Assembly: GCA_036657395.1 (NCBI GenBank)
Contig: JAVXGM010000003.1
Span: forward strand, 92,108-156,107
Source of the DNA: JAVXGM01 sp036657395
GTDB lineage: Bacteria; Bacillota; Clostridia; Peptostreptococcales; Anaerovoracaceae
DNA length: 64,000 bases
Reading direction: 5' to 3'
The notes below the pieces were generated by a model. It saw nothing but the letters and a program-made list of their open reading frames with translations. It was not told where the DNA came from and ran no database searches. How positions within the stretch are numbered: position 1 is the first letter of the stretch; every line of letters begins with the position of its first letter. The position numbers and the translations under genes were made by a program. Below, in pieces: positions 31,900-40,192 of the stretch.

Positions 31900-33252
31900 A
31901 TGGGAAGTGGTCTTAAAAAAAAGTATGGTCTTGTTACCGCAGTGGCATTGATTGTAGGAATTGTTATCGGAAGTGGTGTGTTTTTCAAAGCGGAAAAGAT
32001 ACTCAATGCGACTGGGGGGGATTTATCTCTAGGAATTTTGGCTTGGGTGTTGGGTGGCCTCATCATGATTTGCTGTGCCTATACTTTTGCGGTGCTTGCG
32101 GCAAAATATGAACGGGTTAACGGGATTGTAGACTATGCTGAAGCCATAGTAGGAAAAAAGTACGGATATTTCATAGGTTGGTTTTTGGCTCTTATTTATT
32201 ATCCATCTTTGACTAGTGTACTGGCCTGGGTATCTGCAAGATATACATATGTACTTATTGGTTGGAACACAGATGGAGGCGCCTGCATAGGTCTTGCTGG
32301 AGTGTATCTTTTCGCATCATTTGCATTGAATTTCTTTTCACCTATCCTGTCAGGAAAATTTCAAGTGTCAACCACAGTAATCAAGCTCATCCCTTTATTT
32401 TTAATGGCAATATGTGGTGTGATTGCAGGTTTGCATAGCGGGATGACTGTATATAATTTTACTCACATTCCGCAGGAAATGGGAGGTAGCACCATAACGT
32501 TGCTATTTACCGCTGTGGTTGCTACTTCTTTTGCTTATGAAGGCTGGATCATCGCAACCAGCATTAACGCAGAATTAAAGGATGCTAAGAAAAACTTGCC
32601 TAGAGCATTGCTCATGGGTACATTTATCATTATGATTGTTTACATCTTATACTATATAGGCTTAGCCGGAGCTGTAACTAATGAAAATATGATGGCTGGG
32701 GGAGAAGATGGCGCCCGTCTTGCGTTTGAAACGATTTTTACTAAAGTGGCTGGCACAATTTTGTTTGCATTTGTTGTGATTTCATGCCTTGGAACATTAA
32801 ACGGTCTGATGCTTGGCTGTACTCGAGGAATATATGCGCTAGCTGCAAGAAAAGAAGGTCCGAGGCCAGACCTCTTTGGGAAAATAAGCGAGAAAACAAA
32901 TATGCCTTCTAATTCAGCAATTTTCGGTCTTATTTTATCCGGGTTTTGGTTGTTTTATTTCTGTGGCGCAAACTTAGTAGGACCTTGGTTCGGTCCCTTT
33001 AGCTTTGACACTTCAGAACTTCCCATAATTACTATATATGCTTTATACATTCCTATCTTCATACTCATGATGAAAAAAGAAAAGAAACTAGGCCATTTCA
33101 AACGGTTTATCATGCCTTGCCTGGCACTGGCAGGGTGTGTGTTTATGATGATAGCGACCTTATTTTCTCACGGCATGGCGGTACTTTACTACTTGATTAT
33201 ATTTGGAGTAATCATGGGAATCGGTATGTTTTTTGAGAAAAAGCGGGTTTAA
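31900..33252 (+). CDS. APC-family amino acid permease
   Basis: A 450-residue transporter with about twelve membrane helices. It begins with the APC signature GLVTAVALIVGIVIGSGVFF (unwound helix 1 with the G-S-G substrate motif), then YAEAIVGKKYGYFIGWF. Helix 6 contains SFAYEGWI, and ELKDAKKNLPRALL follows. It imports amino acids by proton symport or exchange; substrate is not evident. A -10-like TTATAAT lies about 70 bases upstream, and the ribosome site is AAGGAGAGG. It appears monocistronic. Confidence 0.92.
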   Translation: MGSGLKKKYGLVTAVALIVGIVIGSGVFFKAEKILNATGGDLSLGILAWVLGGLIMICCAYTFAVLAAKYERVNGIVDYAEAIVGKKYGYFIGWFLALIYYPSLTSVLAWVSARYTYVLIGWNTDGGACIGLAGVYLFASFALNFFSPILSGKFQVSTTVIKLIPLFLMAICGVIAGLHSGMTVYNFTHIPQEMGGSTITLLFTAVVATSFAYEGWIIATSINAELKDAKKNLPRALLMGTFIIMIVYILYYIGLAGAVTNENMMAGGEDGARLAFETIFTKVAGTILFAFVVISCLGTLNGLMLGCTRGIYALAARKEGPRPDLFGKISEKTNMPSNSAIFGLILSGFWLFYFCGANLVGPWFGPFSFDTSELPIITIYALYIPIFILMMKKEKKLGHFKRFIMPCLALAGCVFMMIATLFSHGMAVLYYLIIFGVIMGIGMFFEKKRV

Positions 33253-33329
33253 GAATTTTGTAAGAAAACAGGCAACTATTTGTTAATAAGTAAAAGTTAT
33301 GATGTATTTATCAGCTGAAGGGAGAACAA

Positions 33330-34016
33330 ATGAATATCTTAGTATGTGATGACGATCATGATATCGTTAATGCAATAGAAGTTTATTTAAGTAATGAAGG
33401 ATATGATGTCCTCAAAGCATATGATGGGGTGGAAGCTTTGGACATAGTCGCTAATAACGACGTTCAGCTAATTTTAATGGATATTATGATGCCTAAGTTG
33501 GATGGTATGCGGGCAACCATGAAGATTAGAGAAGAAAAGAACATTCCTATTATTATTCTTTCCGCAAAATCAGAGGATTATGACAAGATTACCGGCTTAA
33601 ATGTAGGTGCTGATGATTATGTTACTAAACCATTTAATCCTTTGGAGTTAGTTGCAAGAGTGAAATCTCAACTGCGAAGATATGTAGATTTGGGATGCTT
33701 GGAGCAAAAAACAGGGGTATTTAAAACTGGCGGGCTGGTGATTGACGATGAGCAAAAGGTTGTTAATCTTGATGGAGCATCCATCGCAGTGACGCCTATA
33801 GAGTACGGTATATTAAAACTATTAACAGAAAGTGCAGGCAGAGTGTTTTCCATGGATCAAATTTATGAGGCGGTTTGGAATGAACCTGCATATAATCCGG
33901 AAAACACTGTAGCCGTACACATTCGTAGAATTAGGGAGAAAATTGAAATCAACCCTAAAAGTCCGCAATATTTAAAGGTGGTATGGGGAATTGGATATAA
34001 AATTGAAAAAATATAA
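33330..34016 (+). CDS. OmpR-family response regulator
   Basis: A 228-residue two-component regulator. The receiver domain has acidic DDD at 7-9, phospho-acceptor Asp51 (LILMDIMMPKLDG), Ser/Thr in IILSAKS and Lys in VTKPFNP. The C-terminal winged helix (about 130-228) has NTVAVHIRRIREKIE and the VWGIGYKIE ending. The gene overlaps the kinase gene by 26 bases. Closest in style to VanR/PhoP-like regulators; the regulon is not apparent from the window. Confidence 0.95.
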   Translation: MNILVCDDDHDIVNAIEVYLSNEGYDVLKAYDGVEALDIVANNDVQLILMDIMMPKLDGMRATMKIREEKNIPIIILSAKSEDYDKITGLNVGADDYVTKPFNPLELVARVKSQLRRYVDLGCLEQKTGVFKTGGLVIDDEQKVVNLDGASIAVTPIEYGILKLLTESAGRVFSMDQIYEAVWNEPAYNPENTVAVHIRRIREKIEINPKSPQYLKVVWGIGYKIEKI

Positions 34017-35712
34017 AAAGCCGGTATTTATAGCAATATTTGCTGTTTGCGTACTAAGTCTTTTGACTGCATGTGTAACTTTCACCGGCTGGATAAAAGC
34101 TGGAAATCTTTATTATGCCTGGTATGAACCAGGGCTATATTTAGAAAGAAAAGGTGCACCCATTTGGCGTATTGAAAACTGGGGACATGAGATGCAAGTT
34201 TGGCTTGTTGTTACTATTGTCGCCGTAGTATTAGCTTTAGCGTGCCTAACATATTTGTTGTTCACCGTTGGAGAGAAAGGTGAAGATGAAAAAATCCAGT
34301 TAAATGGATTTGATAAATTCTTTACAGAATTTCAGCTAATTTGTATAATCTTTTTACTCGTAAATGCCGGAGGCATGTTTCTGGCGAACATAGATACTTT
34401 TATATATGAAGATTTCGGCGAGAGGGAACAATACCTTACTTCAGCTGAAATGGTAATAACAATTCCAGTTGGATTGATAGCAGCAATCTTAGGGTTAGCA
34501 TTGATTCTCTCCTGCGCAAAAAAACTTAAAGCAGGGACTTTTATCAGTAACTCTTTTTGCTTATGGATTTTTGGAAAGATTCAAGACATATACATGGGCG
34601 GATCCACTATGCATAAAGTAGTTCTTGTTGCAATTGGTATATGCTTACTGTCTGCAACTATATTCTTAGCACCAGTAGTCTTGATTTTAGTATTAGTCTA
34701 CGCTCCTAAGATGGTAAAAAAGTATGATGCAATTAAGGCAGGCATCAAAGAAGTAAACAGTGGAAATGTGGAATATAAAATTCCAGTAGATGAAAATAGT
34801 CTTGGGGAGCTAGATCAGCTTGCTATGGGTATAAATAAAGTCTCCGAGGCAACCAACATAGCGGTTCAAAATGAAATAAAAATACAGAGAATGAAAACTG
34901 ATTTAATATCCAATGTTTCTCACGATCTTAAAACTCCGTTGACCTCCATGGTGACATATATAGATCTTTTAAAGACAACAGGACTGGATAACGAAAGGGC
35001 ACCGGAATACCTAGAAATTTTATCAGAAAAAACCAATCGTTTAAGATTCCTTACAGAAGATTTGTTTGAGGCTGCTAAGGCGTCAAGTGGAGCCACTAAG
35101 GTGAGGTTTTCTAGAGTGGACCTTCAATCCTTGGTAAATCAGGGACTAGGCGAAATGGACCAAAGAATTAAGGATGCCAACTTGGAGTTTATTCTTACAA
35201 CTAAACAGGACAGAAGTTATGTCAATGCAGACGGACAGCTAGTTTGGAGAGTAATAGAAAATCTTCTTGGCAATGCTCTTAAGTACTCTATGGAAAATAC
35301 CAGGGTATACATTGATATTAAAGAAAAAGAAACTCCAGATGGTCAGCCTAATATGATAGTCATGGAAATGAAGAATATCTCCAAATACCCACTTAATATT
35401 GATGCAAATGACCTGACAGAGCGGTTCAAAAGAGGGGACGAAGCAAGGACTACAGAAGGAAGCGGACTTGGCCTTGCAATTGCAAAGGATCTGGCAAAGC
35501 TTATGGACGGGGAATTGGCACTGGAAATTGACGGAGATATGTTTAAAGCCAGAGTAATGCTCCAGGTTGCATCTATAGATCAACCGATTACACCTGATTT
35601 CTCAAAGGAGGAAAAAGCAGCAGAACTAGAAGCTGAAATTGAAATGTCAGGAGTCACCAAGACGGAAGAAGAAATTAAAGAAAAGGACTCTGAGGAAACT
35701 CCAAAGGAGTAA
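33991..35712 (+). CDS. Membrane sensor histidine kinase
   Basis: A 573-residue kinase starting at TTG within the regulator's end. Helices occur at about 11-30, 68-92, 110-130, 148-170 and 205-235, giving an unusual five- to six-helix sensor region with a short outside loop (YYAWYEPGLYLERKGAPIWRIENWGHE). Then come a HAMP-like linker, the H-box SHDLKTPLTSM (His311), N-box ENLLGNALKYS and G-boxes GSGLGLAIAK. A Glu-rich tail of about 45 residues ends the protein. The signal is not known. It is followed by a strong terminator. Confidence 0.93.
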   Translation: MDIKLKKYKKPVFIAIFAVCVLSLLTACVTFTGWIKAGNLYYAWYEPGLYLERKGAPIWRIENWGHEMQVWLVVTIVAVVLALACLTYLLFTVGEKGEDEKIQLNGFDKFFTEFQLICIIFLLVNAGGMFLANIDTFIYEDFGEREQYLTSAEMVITIPVGLIAAILGLALILSCAKKLKAGTFISNSFCLWIFGKIQDIYMGGSTMHKVVLVAIGICLLSATIFLAPVVLILVLVYAPKMVKKYDAIKAGIKEVNSGNVEYKIPVDENSLGELDQLAMGINKVSEATNIAVQNEIKIQRMKTDLISNVSHDLKTPLTSMVTYIDLLKTTGLDNERAPEYLEILSEKTNRLRFLTEDLFEAAKASSGATKVRFSRVDLQSLVNQGLGEMDQRIKDANLEFILTTKQDRSYVNADGQLVWRVIENLLGNALKYSMENTRVYIDIKEKETPDGQPNMIVMEMKNISKYPLNIDANDLTERFKRGDEARTTEGSGLGLAIAKDLAKLMDGELALEIDGDMFKARVMLQVASIDQPITPDFSKEEKAAELEAEIEMSGVTKTEEEIKEKDSEETPKE

Positions 35713-35756
35713 TTAAAATCACTAACACTTATAAAATCCATATAATTTAACACAAG

Positions 35757-35786
35757 AAAAAATGAGCCATTTTTGGCTCATTTTTT
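35757..35786. terminator. Bidirectional terminator between the kinase gene and nadE
   Basis: AAAAAATGAGCCA and TGGCTCATTTTTT form a 13-bp stem with a 4-base loop and serve both convergent genes. Confidence 0.9.
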
Positions 35787-35802
35787 CCATTTATAAAACG
35801 TA

Positions 35803-37788
35803 TTACTTTAATTGATCTAGCCAAATTTCCACGTCAGCATCACTAGGCATCCGCCAATCTCCTCGAGGAGATAAGCTTACAGAACCAACTTTGGGTCCAT
35901 CGGGAACACAGCTTCGCTTAAATTGTTGGGTGAAGAATCGTTGATAAAATGTTTTCATCCAATTCTTAATAAACTTTTCGTCGTAAACTCCAGCAAAGGC
36001 TTGAACTGCCGTATAGAGTAATTTCTCAGGGGTCATGCCATATCGTAAGGTATAGTAAATAAAGAAATCGTGTAGAACATAAGGTCCCACCTTTTCCTCT
36101 GTCTTTTGGGCAATATTTCCGTCTTTGTCAGGAGGAAGGAGTTCAGGAGAAATAGGTGTATCTAAGATATCCTGTAAAGTAGATTTTAGTAGAACGTTGT
36201 CAGAGCTGAAATCTAAATCCTCCTTAGAGCCACTCAACTTATTGTCCATTACCCACTTTACAACGAAGCGGACAAGAGTTTTTGGAACACTGCTATTAAC
36301 TCCATACATAGACATATGGTCTCCGTTGTAGGTGCACCAGCCAAGAGCCATTTCTGATAAATCGCCAGTACCGATAACCATGCCACCCTCTTTATTAGCA
36401 ACATCCATAAGGATTTGAGTTCGTTCTCTAGCCTGGGAATTTTCATAAGTTATATCGTGAACATTTGAATCCTGATCAATATCAGCAAAATGTTGAAGCA
36501 CACTTTCCTTAATAGAAATTTCACGGACATCTGTGCCTAGAAGTTTCATAATGGTCAAGGCATTATTGTAGGTTTTGCCGGTAGTTCCAAAGCCAGGCAT
36601 TGTAATAGCCACAATGTCTTTGGCTGGAAGGCCTAGAAGCTTATGGGTATAAGCACACACTAAAAGGGCTAAGGTAGAATCTAGTCCACCAGAGATGCCT
36701 ACTACAGACTTCTTGGCATGAGTGTGTTTAATCCTTTTTCCAAGACCTGCTGATTGTATATTGAAAATTTCTCCACATCGTGAATCCACCTGAAGGGAAT
36801 CTTCGGGAACAAATGGATTTTGTGGGTACTTTCGACATAGGCTGTCCCCTTTTACGATAAGAAGCACAGGGTCAAGCTCAACATGAGTGTAATTGCTACG
36901 ATTCGTGTAAGCTGATGTGCACTGTGCAAAGTTGTGAGTGTGGGAACGTTCAAATTTCAAACGTTGAAAGTCAATTTCGCCATAGGTGATTTCTGATTCC
37001 TGAGAAAACCGTTGATTTTCATTTAGAATAATTCCATTTTCTGCGACTAGGCAGTGGCCTCCAAAGACTACATCTGTAGAAGATTCACAGGTGCCAGAGG
37101 AAGCATAAACATAGCCAGACACACACTTGGCGCTTTCTACTGTAACCAAGTTTTTTCGATAGTCCGCTTTGCCGACAGTTTCATTACTAGCTGATGGATT
37201 AAAGATGATTTGAGCTCCGTTAAGAGCGAGTTGAGAACCAGGGGAAATAGGCAACCATAAATCTTCGCAGATTTCCATAGCTATAGATAAATCCGACGAC
37301 GGATCATCAAAGATTATATTCCCAAAAGGTATATCATAGTCAAAAATGTGAACTGAGGTTTTATCCTTAGAAAGATCCAGTCCGGAAGCAAACCATCTGC
37401 CTTCATAGTATTCCTTGGAGTTTGGCAGGAACATCTTTGGCACGATGCCTTTTATCTTGCCATTTTGAATCAAGGCAGCACAATTATAAAGATTGTTTTC
37501 AAGACGTAAATAGCAACCTAAGATAACAGTTATTTGCAATCCACAAGTAGCTTCACATATGGTAAATAGTGCCGTTAGCTGGCTTTGATAAAGGTGCTCT
37601 TGGTAGAAAAGGTCGTTGCAAGAATAACCAGTTATAGCTAATTCGGGGAATAAAATAACCCCTGTTTTATTTTTTTCAGCCTGCTTTATCATGCTGATAA
37701 TTTCCTTTGCATTATTTTTCGTATTGGCCACTTTCAAGGTGGGAACGGCAGAACCGACTCGAACAAGGCCTAAATTTCTCATTGTCAT
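35803..37788 (-). CDS. nadE: NAD+ synthase, glutamine-hydrolysing
   Basis: A 661-residue enzyme that amidates nicotinic acid adenine dinucleotide to NAD+. The N-terminal nitrilase domain (1 to about 290) has the Glu in FPELAITGYSCND, Lys in GIVPKMFLPN and Cys in AMEICEDLW, supplying ammonia. The synthase domain (about 320-661) has P-loop VGISGGLDSTLALL and GTGDLSEMALGWCTYNGDH. The ATG at 37788 follows AAGGAG at six bases; a longer frame to 37905 has no such site. It is monocistronic, between terminators and the divergent yhaM promoter. Confidence 0.95.
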   Translation of the reverse strand: MTMRNLGLVRVGSAVPTLKVANTKNNAKEIISMIKQAEKNKTGVILFPELAITGYSCNDLFYQEHLYQSQLTALFTICEATCGLQITVILGCYLRLENNLYNCAALIQNGKIKGIVPKMFLPNSKEYYEGRWFASGLDLSKDKTSVHIFDYDIPFGNIIFDDPSSDLSIAMEICEDLWLPISPGSQLALNGAQIIFNPSASNETVGKADYRKNLVTVESAKCVSGYVYASSGTCESSTDVVFGGHCLVAENGIILNENQRFSQESEITYGEIDFQRLKFERSHTHNFAQCTSAYTNRSNYTHVELDPVLLIVKGDSLCRKYPQNPFVPEDSLQVDSRCGEIFNIQSAGLGKRIKHTHAKKSVVGISGGLDSTLALLVCAYTHKLLGLPAKDIVAITMPGFGTTGKTYNNALTIMKLLGTDVREISIKESVLQHFADIDQDSNVHDITYENSQARERTQILMDVANKEGGMVIGTGDLSEMALGWCTYNGDHMSMYGVNSSVPKTLVRFVVKWVMDNKLSGSKEDLDFSSDNVLLKSTLQDILDTPISPELLPPDKDGNIAQKTEEKVGPYVLHDFFIYYTLRYGMTPEKLLYTAVQAFAGVYDEKFIKNWMKTFYQRFFTQQFKRSCVPDGPKVGSVSLSPRGDWRMPSDADVEIWLDQLK

Positions 37789-37956
37789 AAATTTCTCCTT
37801 GGGTGATGAATAACGTAACTTCATTATAATTGACTTTTCATCTTGACGCAAATAGTTTTCCCAGAAGGTCTTTTTCCATGAACAGGTTGAAGATAAAAGA
37901 TGCATGCTATATAATTGAGATGATTATTTTTTTAGAAAAGAGAGGAATTAACATAT

Positions 37957-38940
37957 ATGAAGGAAATTTACGTATCAGATGTAAGAACAGAACAGGTCTT
38001 GACCGATTTTTTTATGGTTAAATCCATTGCAATTAAGCTAGGTGCAAATAGAAAACAGTATTTAGATTTAATGCTGGGAGACAAGACAGGGGAAGTTACA
38101 GGAAAGAAATGGGACGTTTCCGATGAAGAGCTTATATCATTAAACGAAATCAAGCCGGGAGATATTGTGAAGATTCGAGCCACAGTAACAGAATGGAACG
38201 GGCTGAAGCAGTTTAGAGTCATGCGCATTCGCCCAAAAGCTGAGGCAGAAAAAATTGAGTTTAGCGATTACATTAAAGCGGCGCCAGAAAAGCCAGAAGA
38301 GATGTATGCATATATTTATCAAAGAGCAGAAACTATGAAGGATAAGGATTTAAAGGCATTATGCATTAGAGTTTTAGAAGACAACAAAGACAAACTCATG
38401 TATTATCCGGCGGCTCAAAAGAACCACCATGCACAAATGGCAGGGCTACTTTATCATACCAAGAGAATGCTTATGGGTGGGGAGAGAATGTGCCAGGTTT
38501 ACGAAAATCTTAATGAGGATTTAGTGGCGGCAGGGGTCATTTTACATGATATGGAGAAGATTAACGAAATCCAGTCAAATGAACTTGGGATTTCCGATGG
38601 TTACTCATTTGAAGGTATTATGCTAGGCCATATAATTCAAGGGATTAAGACATTAGAAACCCTTACTACAGAACTGAATTTCCCTAGAGAAAAAGCAATA
38701 ATGATAGAACATATGATTTTGTCTCACCATTATGAGCCAGAATTTGGTAGCCCTCGAAAGCCACTTTTTCCAGAGGCAGAGATTCTTCATTACTTAGATA
38801 TTATTGACGCTAGAATGTTTGACATGCAAGATGTTTTGGAAAAAACCCAGCCAGGAGAATTTAGCGATAGAGTTTGGACCTTGGATAACAGAAGACTATA
38901 CAAGTCAATAGGTGAATCTAAGGAGGAAAACTATGATTAA
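37957..38940 (+). CDS. yhaM: 3'-5' exoribonuclease YhaM family
   Basis: A 327-residue nuclease. An OB-fold nucleic-acid-binding domain spans about 10-95 (VKSIAIKLGANRKQYLDLMLGDKTGEV, KPGDIVKIRATVTEW). An HD phosphohydrolase domain spans about 145-310, with HHAQMAGLLYHT, LHDMEKI and HMILSHHYEPEFG metal ligands. YhaM trims RNA and single-stranded DNA 3' ends in Firmicutes. TATAAT near 37910 and AGAGAGGA ahead of the ATG are seen. Its end overlaps the next gene by eight bases, so it is translated together with the tRNA-nucleotidyltransferase paralogue and recD2. Confidence 0.9.
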   Translation: MKEIYVSDVRTEQVLTDFFMVKSIAIKLGANRKQYLDLMLGDKTGEVTGKKWDVSDEELISLNEIKPGDIVKIRATVTEWNGLKQFRVMRIRPKAEAEKIEFSDYIKAAPEKPEEMYAYIYQRAETMKDKDLKALCIRVLEDNKDKLMYYPAAQKNHHAQMAGLLYHTKRMLMGGERMCQVYENLNEDLVAAGVILHDMEKINEIQSNELGISDGYSFEGIMLGHIIQGIKTLETLTTELNFPREKAIMIEHMILSHHYEPEFGSPRKPLFPEAEILHYLDIIDARMFDMQDVLEKTQPGEFSDRVWTLDNRRLYKSIGESKEENYD

Positions 38941-40192
38941 ATTACCTAAAGAAGTCAACAAAGCAATGAAAGCTCTCAAGGAGGCAGGGTGCCAGGTTTA
39001 TGTAACTGGAGACTGTATGAGAGAGTTTACATATGGAGCCACGCCCATAGATTGGGATTTATCTACAGATGGAAAAATAGAAAAGCTTAAAGAACTTTTT
39101 CCAGAAGCTCAGATTATAGATGAAGATCTAGGAATGATAAGATTTGACTACACTAAAGACCAAGGAGAAGACGGGATTATTTTAGACATTTCCACTTTCC
39201 GTGGTAAAGATGGAATCACTGATGATATTAATAAGGATCTAGAACGAAGAGATTTTACAATAAATGCCCTAGCAGATAATCCATCCGAAGCTTTTTTAGA
39301 CCCATATGGTGGGAGACAAGATATTAAAGATAAACTGATTAAAATGGTTGGAGATCCGAGTATTCGTTTTAAAGAAGAACCAATCTTAATGATGCGTGCT
39401 GTCAGATTTGCAGCAGAGCTGAATTATGATTTGAACAAGGAGCTTTATCAGGCTATTTTAGACAATGCAGAATTACTTATTGAAACTGATCCAAATTTTA
39501 TTCGGGGTGAATTTGAGAAAATCATAGTTTCTGAAAATGCAGGAAAAGGGCTTAGAATGCTTGCAGGTGCAGAACTTATGCCGGCAATTATAGGCGATGT
39601 TGCCCAGAATATGACTAGAAGACATATGGAGCTCTTCTCTATTCTTGCAGATAAGATTGATACAACTTACCCTGTGCTGACTAGAAGGCTTGGATTGTTT
39701 TACCTTTGTTTTGAAAAAAAATCCTTTTCAGCCATTGAACGACTTAATTACGACGAAGAGACGAATCAACATTTAAAGGATGCACTGACCTTAATTAACA
39801 AAATCTATTTTATTGTAAATAATATTGAATTGAAGCAGTTTCTAGCCAAATATGGATATGACCGATATGACTATATTCATATGCTTTCTAAGGCTCAGAA
39901 AAACATTTATGGTAATGGAGAATCAAAGATATTAAGCAGAGAGCATATACTTAAAGAGATTAAAACAAAAGGGGAACCTATTTTTATTGAGGATCTGGCA
40001 ATAAACGGGGAAGATCTTCTTGAAGAAGGAATTGTACAGGCCGATAGAGTAGGAGAAATTCTTCTTATGCTTACAGACTTAGTCCACGTAAAGAGTACTC
40101 TAAATACTAGAAAAGACCTGCTGAAGTACGCAAAGATCTATGCAAAGAGCAAATTTAGGGCAAGCTTTAGAAAAGTAAAGTGGCTGAAATAA
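38933..40192 (+). CDS. Divergent tRNA nucleotidyltransferase/poly(A) polymerase paralogue
   Basis: A 419-residue class II nucleotidyltransferase starting at the ATG behind AAGGAGGAAAACT. The catalytic pair is present (IDWDLST, 39-45), as are the ERRDFTINALA motif and RFKEEPILMMRAVRFAAE. The usual GGxVRD element is changed to VTGDCMRE (24-31), and there is no recognisable HD domain. A canonical CCA enzyme with VGGCVRD and an HD domain is encoded at 58470. This one may therefore be a poly(A) polymerase or a partial-CCA enzyme. It lies between a 3' exonuclease gene and recD2, suggesting RNA 3'-end metabolism. Confidence 0.85.
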   Translation: MIKLPKEVNKAMKALKEAGCQVYVTGDCMREFTYGATPIDWDLSTDGKIEKLKELFPEAQIIDEDLGMIRFDYTKDQGEDGIILDISTFRGKDGITDDINKDLERRDFTINALADNPSEAFLDPYGGRQDIKDKLIKMVGDPSIRFKEEPILMMRAVRFAAELNYDLNKELYQAILDNAELLIETDPNFIRGEFEKIIVSENAGKGLRMLAGAELMPAIIGDVAQNMTRRHMELFSILADKIDTTYPVLTRRLGLFYLCFEKKSFSAIERLNYDEETNQHLKDALTLINKIYFIVNNIELKQFLAKYGYDRYDYIHMLSKAQKNIYGNGESKILSREHILKEIKTKGEPIFIEDLAINGEDLLEEGIVQADRVGEILLMLTDLVHVKSTLNTRKDLLKYAKIYAKSKFRASFRKVKWLK

